Origin: Ignavibacteriota bacterium | GTDB taxonomy: Bacteria > Bacteroidota > Ignavibacteria > SZUA-365 | NCBI GenBank assembly: GCA_016218045.1 | Contig: JACRFB010000052.1 | Location: 16,481-80,480, forward strand | Direction of reading: 5' to 3' | Length of the DNA: 64,000 nt | Shown here: one piece after another, positions 16,717 through 26,184 of the stretch | Position numbering within the stretch: the stretch's first letter is position 1 | Layout: each line of letters opens with the position of its first letter | Made by a program: the position numbers and the translations under genes | The notes under the pieces: model-generated | The model's database searches: none | The model's input: only the letters and a program-made list of their open reading frames with translations | Told to the model about the DNA's origin: nothing

Positions 16717-17010
16717 TTACTCTCCGGCCTTCAACGTCTGATCGACACCATGACGCAACTCCTTCGAGACCTTGAACACGGGCACGAAGTGTTCCTCGAC
16801 AAAGACCTCCTCGCCCGTGCGGGGATTGCGCGCCATGCGCGCCTTGCGCTTCTTCACCTTGAAGCTGCCGAAACCACGGATCTCGATGGTTTTTCCCTCG
16901 CGCATCGCCTGGCTCACGGTTGCGAGAAATCCGTCGACGACGGCTTCGGTTTCTACTTTCGTCAATCCGGTTGCGGACGCGATGTTGTCCACGATATCGG
17001 CCTTCGTCAC
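16717..17010 (-). CDS. HU/IHF-family DNA-binding protein
   Basis: A 97-residue nucleoid protein starting MTKADIVDNIASATGLTKVE, with the beta-arm signature region GFGSFKVKKRKARMARNPRTGE, which includes the DNA-intercalating RNPRTG proline. It ends in FKVSKELRHGV. It binds and bends DNA as a dimer. HU versus IHF subunit identity cannot be decided from this sequence. It lies 11 nt downstream of sppA. Confidence 0.93.
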   Translation of the reverse strand: MTKADIVDNIASATGLTKVETEAVVDGFLATVSQAMREGKTIEIRGFGSFKVKKRKARMARNPRTGEEVFVEEHFVPVFKVSKELRHGVDQTLKAGE

Positions 17011-17021
17011 GGCGTGTTTCC

Positions 17022-17957
17022 TTATTGTTGCGAGTAAGACATTCTGTATTCGAGGGGCGCGGAGGTGCGCAGCCGCTTCTGCATATCGTCCATAAGCGAC
17101 ACTGCGCGGCTTCCCATCATGCGTTCGATAAAGGATTCGCGCCTGCGCTCTCGTGTGATGTGTGGTTCGCCCACAATGCCGCCCAGCACGCCGGCAATCG
17201 TGACGGCTGTTTGAAACGTGCCGATCGTGTCGACGAGGCCGTTGCGATAGGCCTGCCGTCCGGTGTAGATGCGGCCTTCGGCGAGAATCCGCACGCTGTC
17301 GCGGTCGAGTCCGCGCGCCGTCGCCACGTCCTCCACGAACTGATCGTACACGTCGTCGATCAGCGCCTGGATCTGCGCGATGTCGACCTCGTTCATCTGT
17401 CTCGAGGGATTCCCGACATCCTTGTACTTCCCCGATTTCACGGTGGTATTTTCGATGCCGAGTTTATCCATCAGGCCTTTGAAACTCGTGAACTCGGAAA
17501 TCACGCCGATGCTGCCTGTGATTGTCCCAGGGTTGGCGACGATGCGCGAGGCGCCGGCCGCGATGTAGTAGGCGCCGCTCGCGGCTATCGATCCCATCGA
17601 CACCACAACAGGTTTGCCAAGGTCGCGTGTACGTTTCACTTCCTGGAAAATTTCCTGGCTTGGTGCAACCGCGCCTCCCGGCGAATTGAGACGGAGCACG
17701 ATGGCCTTCACCGAATTCCGATTCTGGTACTTGCGGAATTGCCGGACAATCTCCTCCGATTCCAGTATCGGTTCCTCGAGATCGATGACGGCAACAGTGC
17801 CGGATCCGGAACTCGAGCCGACCGTTTCATCATACACACCCGACTGCGACGTCGAGAGTGTTGTGATGAGGCCGAAGAAGCCGAAGGCAACGGCAAGCAT
17901 GCCGAGGCCCAGGAGCGCCAGCCCAATTCCAAGAATCCATTTTCCGGTATTACTCAT
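17022..17957 (-). CDS. sppA: Signal peptide peptidase SppA (short form)
   Basis: A 311-residue single-domain SppA/ClpP-like serine protease, shorter than the tandem-domain ~600-residue enterobacterial form and like the Bacillus/archaeal type. One N-terminal helix (ILGIGLALLGLGMLAVAFGF, about 8-27) anchors it. SxxA-type nucleophile region SMGSIAASGAYY (Ser127) and the catalytic lysine motif SGKYKD (177-179) are present, with NSPGG at 91-95. It degrades remnant signal peptides in the membrane. It is the first gene of the minus-strand run and has a promoter-like site and an inverted repeat just upstream. Confidence 0.88.
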   Translation of the reverse strand: MSNTGKWILGIGLALLGLGMLAVAFGFFGLITTLSTSQSGVYDETVGSSSGSGTVAVIDLEEPILESEEIVRQFRKYQNRNSVKAIVLRLNSPGGAVAPSQEIFQEVKRTRDLGKPVVVSMGSIAASGAYYIAAGASRIVANPGTITGSIGVISEFTSFKGLMDKLGIENTTVKSGKYKDVGNPSRQMNEVDIAQIQALIDDVYDQFVEDVATARGLDRDSVRILAEGRIYTGRQAYRNGLVDTIGTFQTAVTIAGVLGGIVGEPHITRERRRESFIERMMGSRAVSLMDDMQKRLRTSAPLEYRMSYSQQ

Positions 17958-17975
17958 CGTGGTGGTCTCGACAAG

Positions 17976-18002
17976 GTAACTTGTTGAGGATTCATAAGTT
18001 AC
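17976..18002. promoter_or_regulatory. Inverted repeat overlapping the sppA promoter; only notable element of gene-free 17958-18281
   Basis: GTAACTT (17976-17982) and AAGTTAC (17996-18002) are perfect 7-bp arms separated by 13 nt. The arm at 17996-18002 overlaps the presumed -7 element, so the site may be an operator. The rest of the 324-bp gap up to 18281 is AT-richer than the surroundings. It contains the leader of the metalloprotease gene with AGGA at 18271; I see no small gene there. Confidence 0.4.
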
Positions 18003-18024
18003 GAAAAGAAACAGAGATTGTCAA
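17994..18024 (-). promoter_or_regulatory. Candidate Bacteroidota-type promoter for sppA
   Basis: On the minus strand TTG (18024-18022) is followed by exactly 20 nt and then TAACTTAT (18001-17994), about 36 nt before the sppA start. This resembles the Bacteroidota -33/-7 pattern (TTG ... TAnnTTTG), matching TA and the first TT. The same TTG-N20-TA spacing recurs at 58408, 41371 and 41389. Confidence 0.45.
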
Positions 18025-18281
18025 TCGAAAGGTTCTTCCTTTCCGACAGAATTCCTCAATCTTTCCTCCCTCTCTTCATGCGCTACTTCGGTGAACGACT
18101 CCTATCTGCGCAACGGTGTGGCGTTGCACCAACAGGATCCTTTTGCACCGCCTTCCGGTTCATACAAACAAAGACCAATGCAAATTCTATACTGTATTCC
18201 ATTTTCCCGATACCAATTGAGTGCATTCGAGTGTATTTTTATCCCATTATTTCGAGATCCCACCAATTGCAGGATCAAGTC

Positions 18282-21200
18282 ATGCTCAGATTTCTCCGCG
18301 TTTCCCTGACCCTAGTCACACTTGTGTTTGTCGCGCAGGCACAGGAAGAGGGCGAAATCCGACTTCCACATCAAGGGTATTCTCCCGCCTTCGAGCGGGC
18401 AATGAAAGAGGCACAGGCGGCAAACGCGAATTCCGTCCAGTGGGCGCAATTTCGCGCGCAGCATGGCGAATGGAGCGCCGTGTGGAATGCCTGGGGCGCG
18501 ACGCCGTACCGGGTGTGGGGCGAGGGCATGCAGGTTCCGGGCTTCTCGACCATCACCGCCGCAAATGCCGACGCGGCGGCACGAGTCTTCCTCGGGCGAG
18601 TCAGCGCACTGCTCCGCTGTGATCCCGCAAAACTGCGCCTGGCGAATGCCAACGAATACAACGGCAAATGGAGCATAAGCTACGACCAGATACATGAAGG
18701 TGTGCCGGTTCTGTTTTCCACCGTGTACGTGAGCATGACATCGTCCGGCCGGGTGTTCCTTTTCGGATCCGAGTATCAGCCCGAACTCGACGTCAAGACG
18801 CGGCCGTCGCTCGATGCACAGACGGCGCGTGTGTATGCGGCCGCGGGACTTTCGCTCGCCCCCGGCGTGATCGACCAGGTGACCGGCGGAGACCTCTACG
18901 TGCTGCCGAGATTTTCCGAGAGCGGAGTGTCGCAGCACCTCGTCTACGAATTCACGATACCGCAGGACGAATTCCATGTGTGGCATACCTTCGTGGATGC
19001 ACACATCGGTACGGTTCTCTGGCGGACAAATATCGTGCATGACGGCGTGAATGGAACCGTGTCGAGTTCCGTGCGGACAACATCCATCAATCAGCCGCCG
19101 GTCACCGTGCCTGTGACGGATCAGTACGTGACCATCGGCGGGGTGAACACCACGTCGGATTCGCTCGGCAACGTTACAAGCAACAATTCCGGATCGTTGA
19201 CAACCAAATTTGAGGGTCCCTACTGCAAGATATCCCGGCAGGATGGAACGAACTCGCAGATCTCAACGACCGTCACGAACAACACCACCTTCAATCTTGC
19301 CTGGACAGCGACCAACAGCACCGCATCCGAACGAACGGCCTTCTACGCAGTGAACCGTTCACGTCGGTACATCCTCGAAATGGATCCGGCCATCTCGTCG
19401 TTGAACTATCAGGTGCTTACCAAGGTGAATCTCGCGCAGACCTGTAATGCCAACTTCGACGGCAGCGGACTGAACTTCTATCGGAGCGGCACCTCGACAC
19501 AGGGCACCTGCCCGAATGCCGCCGAGATGGTGGACGTGGTGATGCACGAATACGGGCACCTGGTGAATGAAAAAGTGTACGTGCAGATGGGTGCCGGTTC
19601 GGCGGGAATGGTGAACGGCGCCGTACATGAAGGGATCGCGGACGCGAATGCCGCATTACAACTCGACCGCCCCGAGATGGGCGTTGGATTTTTCGGCAGT
19701 AACACCGTGCTGCGGAATTTGAACAACACCAACCGCTACCCGCGGGACATCATCAACGAAGTGCATTACGACGGTCTTGTGATCGGCGGCGCCGTGTGGG
19801 ATATGCGTCAGGCGATCGGGCTCACACTCGCGTCCCAGTACGTGCATTACGCCCGCCGCGGCAAACCCGACGACACCAATACCGGCAAGGCCTTCACGAA
19901 GTATTTTCTGGAAGTCCTCAAGGCCGACGACAACGACGGCAACTTGGCAAACGGGACGCCGAACGCGAGCAGCATTGTGCCCGCATGGGCAAAACACGGA
20001 ATCCCTTCGGGCATGCTGACGATCACCCATACAAAAATTTCCGGCGCATCCGGCAGCACCGACATCCCTGTGACGGCAAGCGTCACTTCGGCCCTTTCAC
20101 AGATCTCGACATCAACCGTCACCGTCTGGTACCGTCAGCATGGCACCAGCACGTGGAGCAGCGCGGGTCTGAGCAAGACCAGCGGCAACAGCAACGGCAC
20201 GTCGGTATGGGCCGGCAGCATCCCCGGACAGCCCGACGGCAGCGTGATCGAGTACTACCTCGAGGCCGAGGAATCGTGGGGCTCGGAAATAACCTCTCCG
20301 TCGGCCGGTGCGGCGGCGCCGTATCAGATCCTTGTGGGATTCACCCGCGTCAGCTACTACAATTTCGAGAACGCGAACGGCTGGCAGGGACACATTTCGG
20401 GTGATCAGGCGATGACAGGGAAGTGGATCATGGCTGATCCGGTTGGCACGGTGTACAACAGCACGCAGGTGCAGCCCGAAGACGACAACTCCGCGACAGG
20501 CACCAAGTGCTGGGTCACCGGCAACGGCACCATCGGCGGCGACCTGGGCGAACAGGATGTGGACGATGGAGAAACAACACTGCTGTCGCCGACTCTCGAT
20601 CTCACAAACCTGAACGTTCCCGTCATCCGATATTACCGCTGGTTCTCGAATAACATGGGCGCAAATCCGGGTGGCGATCCGTGGGTGGTGGAAATCTCGA
20701 GCGACAACGGCGCGACGTGGGCGCGGGTCGAGAACACCACTACCTCGTTCAACGTCTGGTCCGAGAACGTGATCATCGTGGGCGACTATATCACCCCCAC
20801 CAACGCCGTGCGTGTGCGCTTTGTCGCGCGCGACGACGATCCGCAGTCTCTCGTGGAAGCCGCGGTGGACGATTTCGAAATCCTGCACGCCGTCAACATC
20901 CCCGTCGAGTTCCTGTCGGTCTCCGCGACCCGCCGCGATGGCGCCGTCCATGTTGCATGGCGAACCGCGTCGGAACTGCGCAACAGTGGATTTGATGTCG
21001 AGGCACTGCAGGAAAACGGCACGGTGTGGCAGCGTGAGGGCTTTGTACCCGGGCGAGGCACGTCACACACGGAAGCCGCCTACACGTACTCCTTCGACGA
21101 GACACACGGCGCGGTTGCCTTTGTGCGTCTGCGTCAGATCGACTTCGACGGAACCGAATCCTATTCACCGGCAGTGGCCGTTGCTGGCGCTCCCGCGTCG

Positions 21201-21458
21201 TTCACGCTGCTCGGAGTAACCCCGCAGCCGGCGCGCGAAAGCGGTCTGCTGCAATTCGATCTGCCCGAAGCGCGTGAAGTCACACTCGTGCTCCGCAATG
21301 TACTCGGAGAGGAGATATTCACGCAGGAGCGAGGAGTGCTCGTCAGCGGACGCCATGTTGCGCGGCTCGATCTGTCGAACCTTCCGGCGGGCGTGTACAT
21401 GTGCACTCTCACCGCGGGTGATCAACGCGCCGTCACGCGTTTTGTCCACACGCGATAG
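18282..21458 (+). CDS. Fungalysin/thermolysin-like metalloprotease with T9SS sorting domain
   Basis: A 1058-residue secreted zinc protease. The signal peptide is MLRFLRVSLTLVTLVFVAQA. An FTP-like propeptide region occupies roughly residues 110-200 (YDQIHEGVPVLFSTVYVSM). The active site is VMHEYGHLVNE: zinc ligands H422 and H426, catalytic E423, third ligand E450 in HEGIADANAAL. This pattern fits the M36 fungalysin family. After it come Ig-like and jelly-roll-like modules (YYNFENANGWQGH, VEISSDNGATWARVENT). A fibronectin-like VEFLSVSATRRDGAVHVAWR module leads to a T9SS sorting domain (LLGVTPQPARES to the C-terminus). ATG 18282 was chosen because it begins the signal peptide and has AGGA 8 nt upstream; the frame extends upstream to 18018 without protein-like sequence. 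Confidence 0.85.
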   Translation: MLRFLRVSLTLVTLVFVAQAQEEGEIRLPHQGYSPAFERAMKEAQAANANSVQWAQFRAQHGEWSAVWNAWGATPYRVWGEGMQVPGFSTITAANADAAARVFLGRVSALLRCDPAKLRLANANEYNGKWSISYDQIHEGVPVLFSTVYVSMTSSGRVFLFGSEYQPELDVKTRPSLDAQTARVYAAAGLSLAPGVIDQVTGGDLYVLPRFSESGVSQHLVYEFTIPQDEFHVWHTFVDAHIGTVLWRTNIVHDGVNGTVSSSVRTTSINQPPVTVPVTDQYVTIGGVNTTSDSLGNVTSNNSGSLTTKFEGPYCKISRQDGTNSQISTTVTNNTTFNLAWTATNSTASERTAFYAVNRSRRYILEMDPAISSLNYQVLTKVNLAQTCNANFDGSGLNFYRSGTSTQGTCPNAAEMVDVVMHEYGHLVNEKVYVQMGAGSAGMVNGAVHEGIADANAALQLDRPEMGVGFFGSNTVLRNLNNTNRYPRDIINEVHYDGLVIGGAVWDMRQAIGLTLASQYVHYARRGKPDDTNTGKAFTKYFLEVLKADDNDGNLANGTPNASSIVPAWAKHGIPSGMLTITHTKISGASGSTDIPVTASVTSALSQISTSTVTVWYRQHGTSTWSSAGLSKTSGNSNGTSVWAGSIPGQPDGSVIEYYLEAEESWGSEITSPSAGAAAPYQILVGFTRVSYYNFENANGWQGHISGDQAMTGKWIMADPVGTVYNSTQVQPEDDNSATGTKCWVTGNGTIGGDLGEQDVDDGETTLLSPTLDLTNLNVPVIRYYRWFSNNMGANPGGDPWVVEISSDNGATWARVENTTTSFNVWSENVIIVGDYITPTNAVRVRFVARDDDPQSLVEAAVDDFEILHAVNIPVEFLSVSATRRDGAVHVAWRTASELRNSGFDVEALQENGTVWQREGFVPGRGTSHTEAAYTYSFDETHGAVAFVRLRQIDFDGTESYSPAVAVAGAPASFTLLGVTPQPARESGLLQFDLPEAREVTLVLRNVLGEEIFTQERGVLVSGRHVARLDLSNLPAGVYMCTLTAGDQRAVTRFVHTR

Positions 21459-22079
21459 ATGGACGGTTTTCTTCCGACGGCCGCAGTAGCGGCGGCATCT
21501 TTCCTCATTGGCTCCATCCCGACGGCGTATCTTATGATGCGTCGTCGTGGTTTGGACCTGCGGCGCGAGGGGAGCGGAAACATCGGCGCGCTCAACGCCT
21601 TCGAGGTCTCACGGTCGCGGAGCATCGGAATCGCCGTCCTCGGCCTCGATCTCCTGAAGGGCGCGTTGCCCGTTCTCGTTGTGCAATGGGTGTTACACGG
21701 CGACTATGTGCTCGCAGTGACGGCCCTGCTCGGAACCGTTATCGGGCACAACTACTCGCCGTGGATAGGATTCAAAGGTGGACGCGGACTGGCGTCCGCT
21801 GCGGGAGGCACACTCGTATTTGACGCCTCCTTTCTGATTTTCTGGGTCGGCGTGTGGCTGCTCTCACGAATTTTTTCGCGCAACGTCCATGTGGGAAATA
21901 TCGCCGCCACGGTGCTCGCCCCGTTTGGTGTGCTGCTGCTCCCGGCATTCAGCGATTATTTTTCGACCTATGCGGGAGTGGCTCCAGCGGTGCGGAGCAT
22001 AGCGGCTTTCACGCTCTGCTGTGTTATTTTTCTTCGACACATCGCGCCGCTTCGCGTTCTGCTCCGATCTTCGGCTTAA
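21459..22079 (+). CDS. plsY: PlsY-like glycerol-3-phosphate acyltransferase, divergent
   Basis: A 206-residue membrane protein with about five or six helices, in the PlsY family (acyl-phosphate: glycerol-3-phosphate acyltransferase, first step of phospholipid synthesis). Motif 1 reads GSGNIGALNAFE where the family usually has SGNxGATN, and motif 2 reads GHNYSPWIGFKGGRGLAS where GHxFPxxxxFKGGKGVAT is usual. The C-terminal block normally containing RHRxNIxRLxxGxE is reduced to FLRHIAPLRVLLRSSA. It may be an active but diverged enzyme or a specialised paralogue. It starts directly after the protease stop, so it may be co-transcribed with it. Confidence 0.75.
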   Translation: MDGFLPTAAVAAASFLIGSIPTAYLMMRRRGLDLRREGSGNIGALNAFEVSRSRSIGIAVLGLDLLKGALPVLVVQWVLHGDYVLAVTALLGTVIGHNYSPWIGFKGGRGLASAAGGTLVFDASFLIFWVGVWLLSRIFSRNVHVGNIAATVLAPFGVLLLPAFSDYFSTYAGVAPAVRSIAAFTLCCVIFLRHIAPLRVLLRSSA

Positions 22080-22127
22080 AGGAGTGCAGCGCTGAGCGCG
22101 CAGAGAATCACCATTCCGGAGCAGTAG

Positions 22128-23267
22128 ATGATCAACACACGAATGGCGCCCCTGACGGCGCTGCTCTTTTTCAGCGTCACCGCACTTGCGTGCGCGCAGA
22201 TGGCGCGGCGCGGCGACACAGCACCTTCACACGAAATCAGCGGTACAACGGACCGTGCGCTTGCCGCAGGTGTGGACGATTCGCGACGCAACGCGCTGAC
22301 CCGCGCGATAGAGACATGCAGCCCCGCGGTTGTGGGCATCAACGTCACAGAAGTGCGCGAGTATCGTCAGCAGGATCCATTCTGGCGCTTCTTCTACGGC
22401 GACCGCGTGTACCGCGAAAACGTCCCGTCGCTCGGTAGCGGCTTTCTGATCTCCAGCGATGGATACATTGTGACGAACGACCATGTGGCAGGGAGTGCCG
22501 ATCAAATCACGGTGACGCTGACAAACGGGGAGAAACGTCCCGCGAAGCTCATCGGCACGGATCCGGTCACAGATGTGTGCCTGATCAAGATACAGGACGC
22601 CTCGGATCTGCCATACCTGCGTCTCGGCAATTCGGACGATGTGATAGTGGGCGAATGGGCGATCGCCTTCGGGAATCCTTTCGGCCTCTTTTCCTCGAGC
22701 GCGAAACCGACAGTGACCGTCGGCGTCATCAGCGCAACACACGTGTATCTCGAACAGCGCGAAGGCCGCGTCTACCGGAACATGTTGCAGACCGATGCGG
22801 CCATTAACAGCGGGAACAGTGGCGGACCGCTGGTGAACGGACTCGGCGAGGTCATCGGCATTAATACCGTGATTTACACACCGAATCAGGGGAGTGTCGG
22901 TCTCGGCTTTGCGCTGCCCATCAATCGTGTGAAGGAGATCGTCGAAATACTGCGCAAGGACGGCAAGGTGAACCGCGAGTTTTATCCCGGCTTCCGTGTA
23001 CAGCCCGTGAATTCAGCCGTGGCGCGCGCATACAAGCTCGATCGCGTCGAGGGAGTGATCGTGACCGACATCGACAGGCGCGGCGCGGCACAGGCGGCCG
23101 GACTCGAAGTGGCCGACATCATCGTGCGCGCAAACGACGAGCCGGTGATGGCGATCGACAATCTCGAGGGACTCGTCCGCTATTCAAAGGTCGGCGATGT
23201 GATCCGGCTTCAGGTACTGCGCGACCGTAAACAACTTTCCATCGATCTCGAACTCAAGGCGAAATAA
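22128..23267 (+). CDS. HtrA/DegP-family periplasmic serine protease
   Basis: A 379-residue trypsin-like protease with an N-terminal signal sequence (MAPLTALLFFSVTALACAQ). The catalytic triad is H119 (TNDHVAG), D149 (TDVCLIKI) and S231 (GNSGGPL). A single PDZ domain follows (about 285-375: GVIVTDIDRRGAAQAAGLEV). One PDZ rather than two suggests a DegS/HhoA-like layout, but there is no clear retained anchor. It acts in envelope protein quality control. It lies 48 nt after plsY, with GGAG in the gap, and 4 nt before purB. Confidence 0.9.
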   Translation: MINTRMAPLTALLFFSVTALACAQMARRGDTAPSHEISGTTDRALAAGVDDSRRNALTRAIETCSPAVVGINVTEVREYRQQDPFWRFFYGDRVYRENVPSLGSGFLISSDGYIVTNDHVAGSADQITVTLTNGEKRPAKLIGTDPVTDVCLIKIQDASDLPYLRLGNSDDVIVGEWAIAFGNPFGLFSSSAKPTVTVGVISATHVYLEQREGRVYRNMLQTDAAINSGNSGGPLVNGLGEVIGINTVIYTPNQGSVGLGFALPINRVKEIVEILRKDGKVNREFYPGFRVQPVNSAVARAYKLDRVEGVIVTDIDRRGAAQAAGLEVADIIVRANDEPVMAIDNLEGLVRYSKVGDVIRLQVLRDRKQLSIDLELKAK

Positions 23268-23271
23268 TCCC

Positions 23272-24564
23272 ATGATCGCACGTTACACGCGCCCCGAGAT
23301 GGGCGCGCTCTGGACTGACGACGCAAAATTCCGCACATGGCTCGACGTGGAAATCTATGCCTGCGAGGCGCAGGCCGAACTCGGCCTTGTCCCGCGCGAG
23401 GCGATTCCCGTGATCCGCCAGCGGGCCGCCTTCACCGTCGAACGCATCAACGAACTCGAGCGCACCCTCAATCACGACGTCATCGCATTCCTGACCAACG
23501 TCGCGGAAAACGTCGGCGAGAATTCGCGTTTCATCCATCTTGGCATGACATCGTCGGATGTTGTCGACACCTCGTTGAGTTCCCTGACGCGGCGCGCGGG
23601 ACTGCTCCTGCGCGACGGACTCGCCGGTCTGCTGCCCGTGCTCGCGGCGCGGGCGCGTGAACACAAGGATTCGGTGATGATCGGGCGCACACACGGCATT
23701 CACGCCGAGCCCATGACATTCGGCCTCAAGCTCGCCCTCTGGCACGAGGAAGTGAAGCGCGATCTTGCGCGGCTCGACCGGGCCATCGAGGCGGTTTCGG
23801 TGGGCAAGATCTCGGGCGCTGTCGGCACGTATGCGCACATCGATCCCTTCGTCGAACGATACGTCTGCGAGAAGATGTCGCTGGTCCCGGCGCCCATCTC
23901 GACGCAGATCCTTCAGCGCGACCGGCATGCGGAATTTCTTTCGACGCTGGCCATCATCGCCGGATCACTCGAAAAGTTCGCCACCGAGATCCGACACCTG
24001 CAGAAGACCGAGGTGCTGGAGGCGGAGGAGTATTTCGCCGCGGGACAGAAGGGCAGTAGCGCGATGCCGCACAAGCGCAATCCCATCACCTGCGAACGTG
24101 TTGCGGGTTTGTCACGTGTCATGCGCGGATACGCTCTGGCCGGCTTCGAGGATCAGTCGCTCTGGCACGAACGCGATATCACGCATTCGTCCGTGGAACG
24201 TGTCATCCTCCCCGACGCAACGATCACGCTCGACTACATGATCGAAAAGATGCGCGGCATACTCGAGAAAATGTTCATCTATCCCGACAACATGATGCGC
24301 AATCTCACATCCACACACGGGCTTATCTTTTCGCAGCAGGCATTGCTCGCACTGACACGCAAGGGCATGCTGCGCGAGGACGCCTACCGTATCGTACAGG
24401 ACGCCGCCATGCGCGTCTGGCGGGAGAGGGTGGAGCTGCGCGACCTCCTCGCCGCGGATCCGTCCGTGACGGCTCTCCTCACCGAGGCAGAACTCGACGC
24501 CTGCTTCGACGTGCAGGCCGGCCTGCGCCATGTGGACACGATTTTCGAGCGGCTTGGAATATGA
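23272..24564 (+). CDS. purB: Adenylosuccinate lyase
   Basis: A 430-residue fumarase/aspartase-superfamily enzyme. It cleaves SAICAR to AICAR and adenylosuccinate to AMP, both releasing fumarate. Seen: [20 protein letters not shown] at the N-terminus, the [12 protein letters not shown] region, [16 protein letters not shown] (catalytic His), and the superfamily signature [11 protein letters not shown] with the flexible catalytic serine loop. Length is normal. It is the last gene of the 18282-24564 run. The other late purine genes, purH and purN, are 15 kb away on the other strand. Confidence 0.95.
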   Translation: MIARYTRPEMGALWTDDAKFRTWLDVEIYACEAQAELGLVPREAIPVIRQRAAFTVERINELERTLNHDVIAFLTNVAENVGENSRFIHLGMTSSDVVDTSLSSLTRRAGLLLRDGLAGLLPVLAARAREHKDSVMIGRTHGIHAEPMTFGLKLALWHEEVKRDLARLDRAIEAVSVGKISGAVGTYAHIDPFVERYVCEKMSLVPAPISTQILQRDRHAEFLSTLAIIAGSLEKFATEIRHLQKTEVLEAEEYFAAGQKGSSAMPHKRNPITCERVAGLSRVMRGYALAGFEDQSLWHERDITHSSVERVILPDATITLDYMIEKMRGILEKMFIYPDNMMRNLTSTHGLIFSQQALLALTRKGMLREDAYRIVQDAAMRVWRERVELRDLLAADPSVTALLTEAELDACFDVQAGLRHVDTIFERLGI

Positions 24565-24623
24565 GAGTGATTTCACGATCTTAATCGACTTTATAAAAAT
24601 ATCACGATGAAACGCATTTACGG

Positions 24624-24670
24624 ACAGAACAAGGCAGCATCGGCGAACAGCCGCCGTGCTGATGTTCTGT
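24624..24670 (+). promoter_or_regulatory. Long imperfect hairpin in the leader of the lysine-catabolism genes
   Basis: ACAGAACA (24624-24631), CAGCA (24635-24639) and CGGCG (24641-24645) pair with CGCCG (24652-24656), TGCTG (24657-24661) and TGTTCTGT (24663-24670) around a 6-nt loop. That is 18 base pairs with small bulges. No T-run follows, so it is not a classical terminator. It lies in the 199-nt gap between purB and the aminotransferase gene. It could be an RNA regulatory element or, as DNA, a protein-binding site; the trigger is unknown. Confidence 0.45.
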
Positions 24671-24763
24671 TCGTGAAATATTCGGGCGCGCTCCCATCCA
24701 CGACGTTCCTCCCCGGCAACCGTCTTTCGATTCACGGTCATTTGCTTCATTCAGGAGAACGTC

Positions 24764-26134
24764 ATGATTCATTCCAACCAGGCCGACGCGCCTGACATCC
24801 GCACCGCTCCCGCTTCTTACATCGCGCCGTCCGACGTCCACAACAGCCTTCGTCGCCATCTGCTTGTCGACGGCTTCGACATTGTGGTCGATTTACAGAA
24901 CAGCTCCGGCTCGCGCATCCGCGACGCCGTGACAGGGCGCGAGTACCTCGACTTTTTCACGTTTTTTGCCTCGTCGCCCGTGGGGCTGAACCACCCCGCC
25001 ATGCTCACCGAGGCCTTCCGCGATGAGATACTTCACGCGGCGATAAACAAGCCGTCCAACTCCGACGTGTACACCGTCGAGATGGCGAGCTTTGTGGACA
25101 CCTTCTCGCGTGTCGCGATTCCACAGGCACTGCAGCACGCGTTTTTTGTTGAAGGCGGCGCGCTCGCTGTGGAAAACGCGCTGAAGACCGCCTTCGACTG
25201 GAAGGTGCAGAAGAACTTTGCGCGCGGCATCACCGATGAGCGCGGTCATATGATTCTGCATTTCCTGCAGGCCTTCCATGGCCGTTCGGGATACACGATG
25301 TCGCTCACAAACACGGATCCGACGAAGATCCGGCATTATCCGAAGTTCCGTGACTGGCCGCGCGTGTCGAATCCGGCCATACGATTTCCGCTGGAGAACG
25401 AGAACCTGACCGCCGTCATCGAACTCGAGAAGCAGTCGCTTTCGCAGATCAAAGCCGCGTTCACCGCGCATCCCCGCGACATCGCGGCCATCATCATCGA
25501 ACCCATACAGGGCGAAGGCGGCGATAATCACTTCCGGCCGGAATTCCTTCAGGCCCTGCGCGTGCTCGCCGACGAGAACGAGGCCTTGCTCATCTTCGAC
25601 GAAGTGCAGACGGGCATCGGCATCACGGGCCGCATGTGGGCGCACGAGTATTTTGTCGAACCCGACATTCTGGTGTTCGGCAAGAAGATGCAGGTCTGCG
25701 GCATCCTCGCGGGGAAGCGTATCGACGAAGTGCCGACCAACGTGTTCCGCGTATCGAGCCGCATCAATTCCACCTGGGGCGGAAATCTCGTTGACATGGT
25801 GCGCGCGCGCAAGTATCTCGAGATTATCGAGAGCGACCGGCTCGTGGAGAATGCCGACACCTGCGGGCGCTATCTGCTCGGCCGTCTGCACGAACTGCAG
25901 GCGGAATTCCCGCAGTATCTGTCGAACGCCCGCGGACGCGGCCTGTTCTGCGCCATCGACTTCGCGACCCCTGACATGCGCGATGCGGTGCGTAACGACT
26001 GTTACAACCGCGGTCTCATCATTCTGGGCTGCGGCGAGAGCGCGTTGCGCTTCAGGCCCGCGCTGAATATCGACGCGGCGACTCTCGACGAGGGCCTCGA
26101 CATTCTCCGGTCCTCGATCGCGACACTCGGCTGA
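24764..26134 (+). CDS. lat: L-lysine 6-transaminase
   Basis: A 456-residue class III PLP aminotransferase. It transfers the epsilon-amino group of lysine to 2-oxoglutarate, giving 2-aminoadipate 6-semialdehyde (in equilibrium with piperideine-6-carboxylate). Typical of the lysine-epsilon-aminotransferase subfamily are FDIVVDLQNSSGSRI, FFASSPVGLNHP, FVEGGALAVENALK, HFLQAFHGRSGYTMSLTN and FDEVQTGIGITGRMW, with the PLP lysine in VFGKKMQVCG. AGGAGAACGTC precedes ATG 24764. The next gene, 50 nt on, encodes the matching semialdehyde dehydrogenase, which supports the assignment. Confidence 0.9.
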   Translation: MIHSNQADAPDIRTAPASYIAPSDVHNSLRRHLLVDGFDIVVDLQNSSGSRIRDAVTGREYLDFFTFFASSPVGLNHPAMLTEAFRDEILHAAINKPSNSDVYTVEMASFVDTFSRVAIPQALQHAFFVEGGALAVENALKTAFDWKVQKNFARGITDERGHMILHFLQAFHGRSGYTMSLTNTDPTKIRHYPKFRDWPRVSNPAIRFPLENENLTAVIELEKQSLSQIKAAFTAHPRDIAAIIIEPIQGEGGDNHFRPEFLQALRVLADENEALLIFDEVQTGIGITGRMWAHEYFVEPDILVFGKKMQVCGILAGKRIDEVPTNVFRVSSRINSTWGGNLVDMVRARKYLEIIESDRLVENADTCGRYLLGRLHELQAEFPQYLSNARGRGLFCAIDFATPDMRDAVRNDCYNRGLIILGCGESALRFRPALNIDAATLDEGLDILRSSIATLG

Positions 26135-26184
26135 TTCCCAATACAACGTATTCAAGAGCGTTTTATCCTTAGAACGGAGCACCC

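Noticed and set aside
24607..24795. 62-codon leader frame before lat (possible leader peptide)
   Set aside because: No Shine-Dalgarno, no run of lysine codons, and it overlaps the lat start out of frame; it passes through the hairpin rather than controlling it in an evident way.
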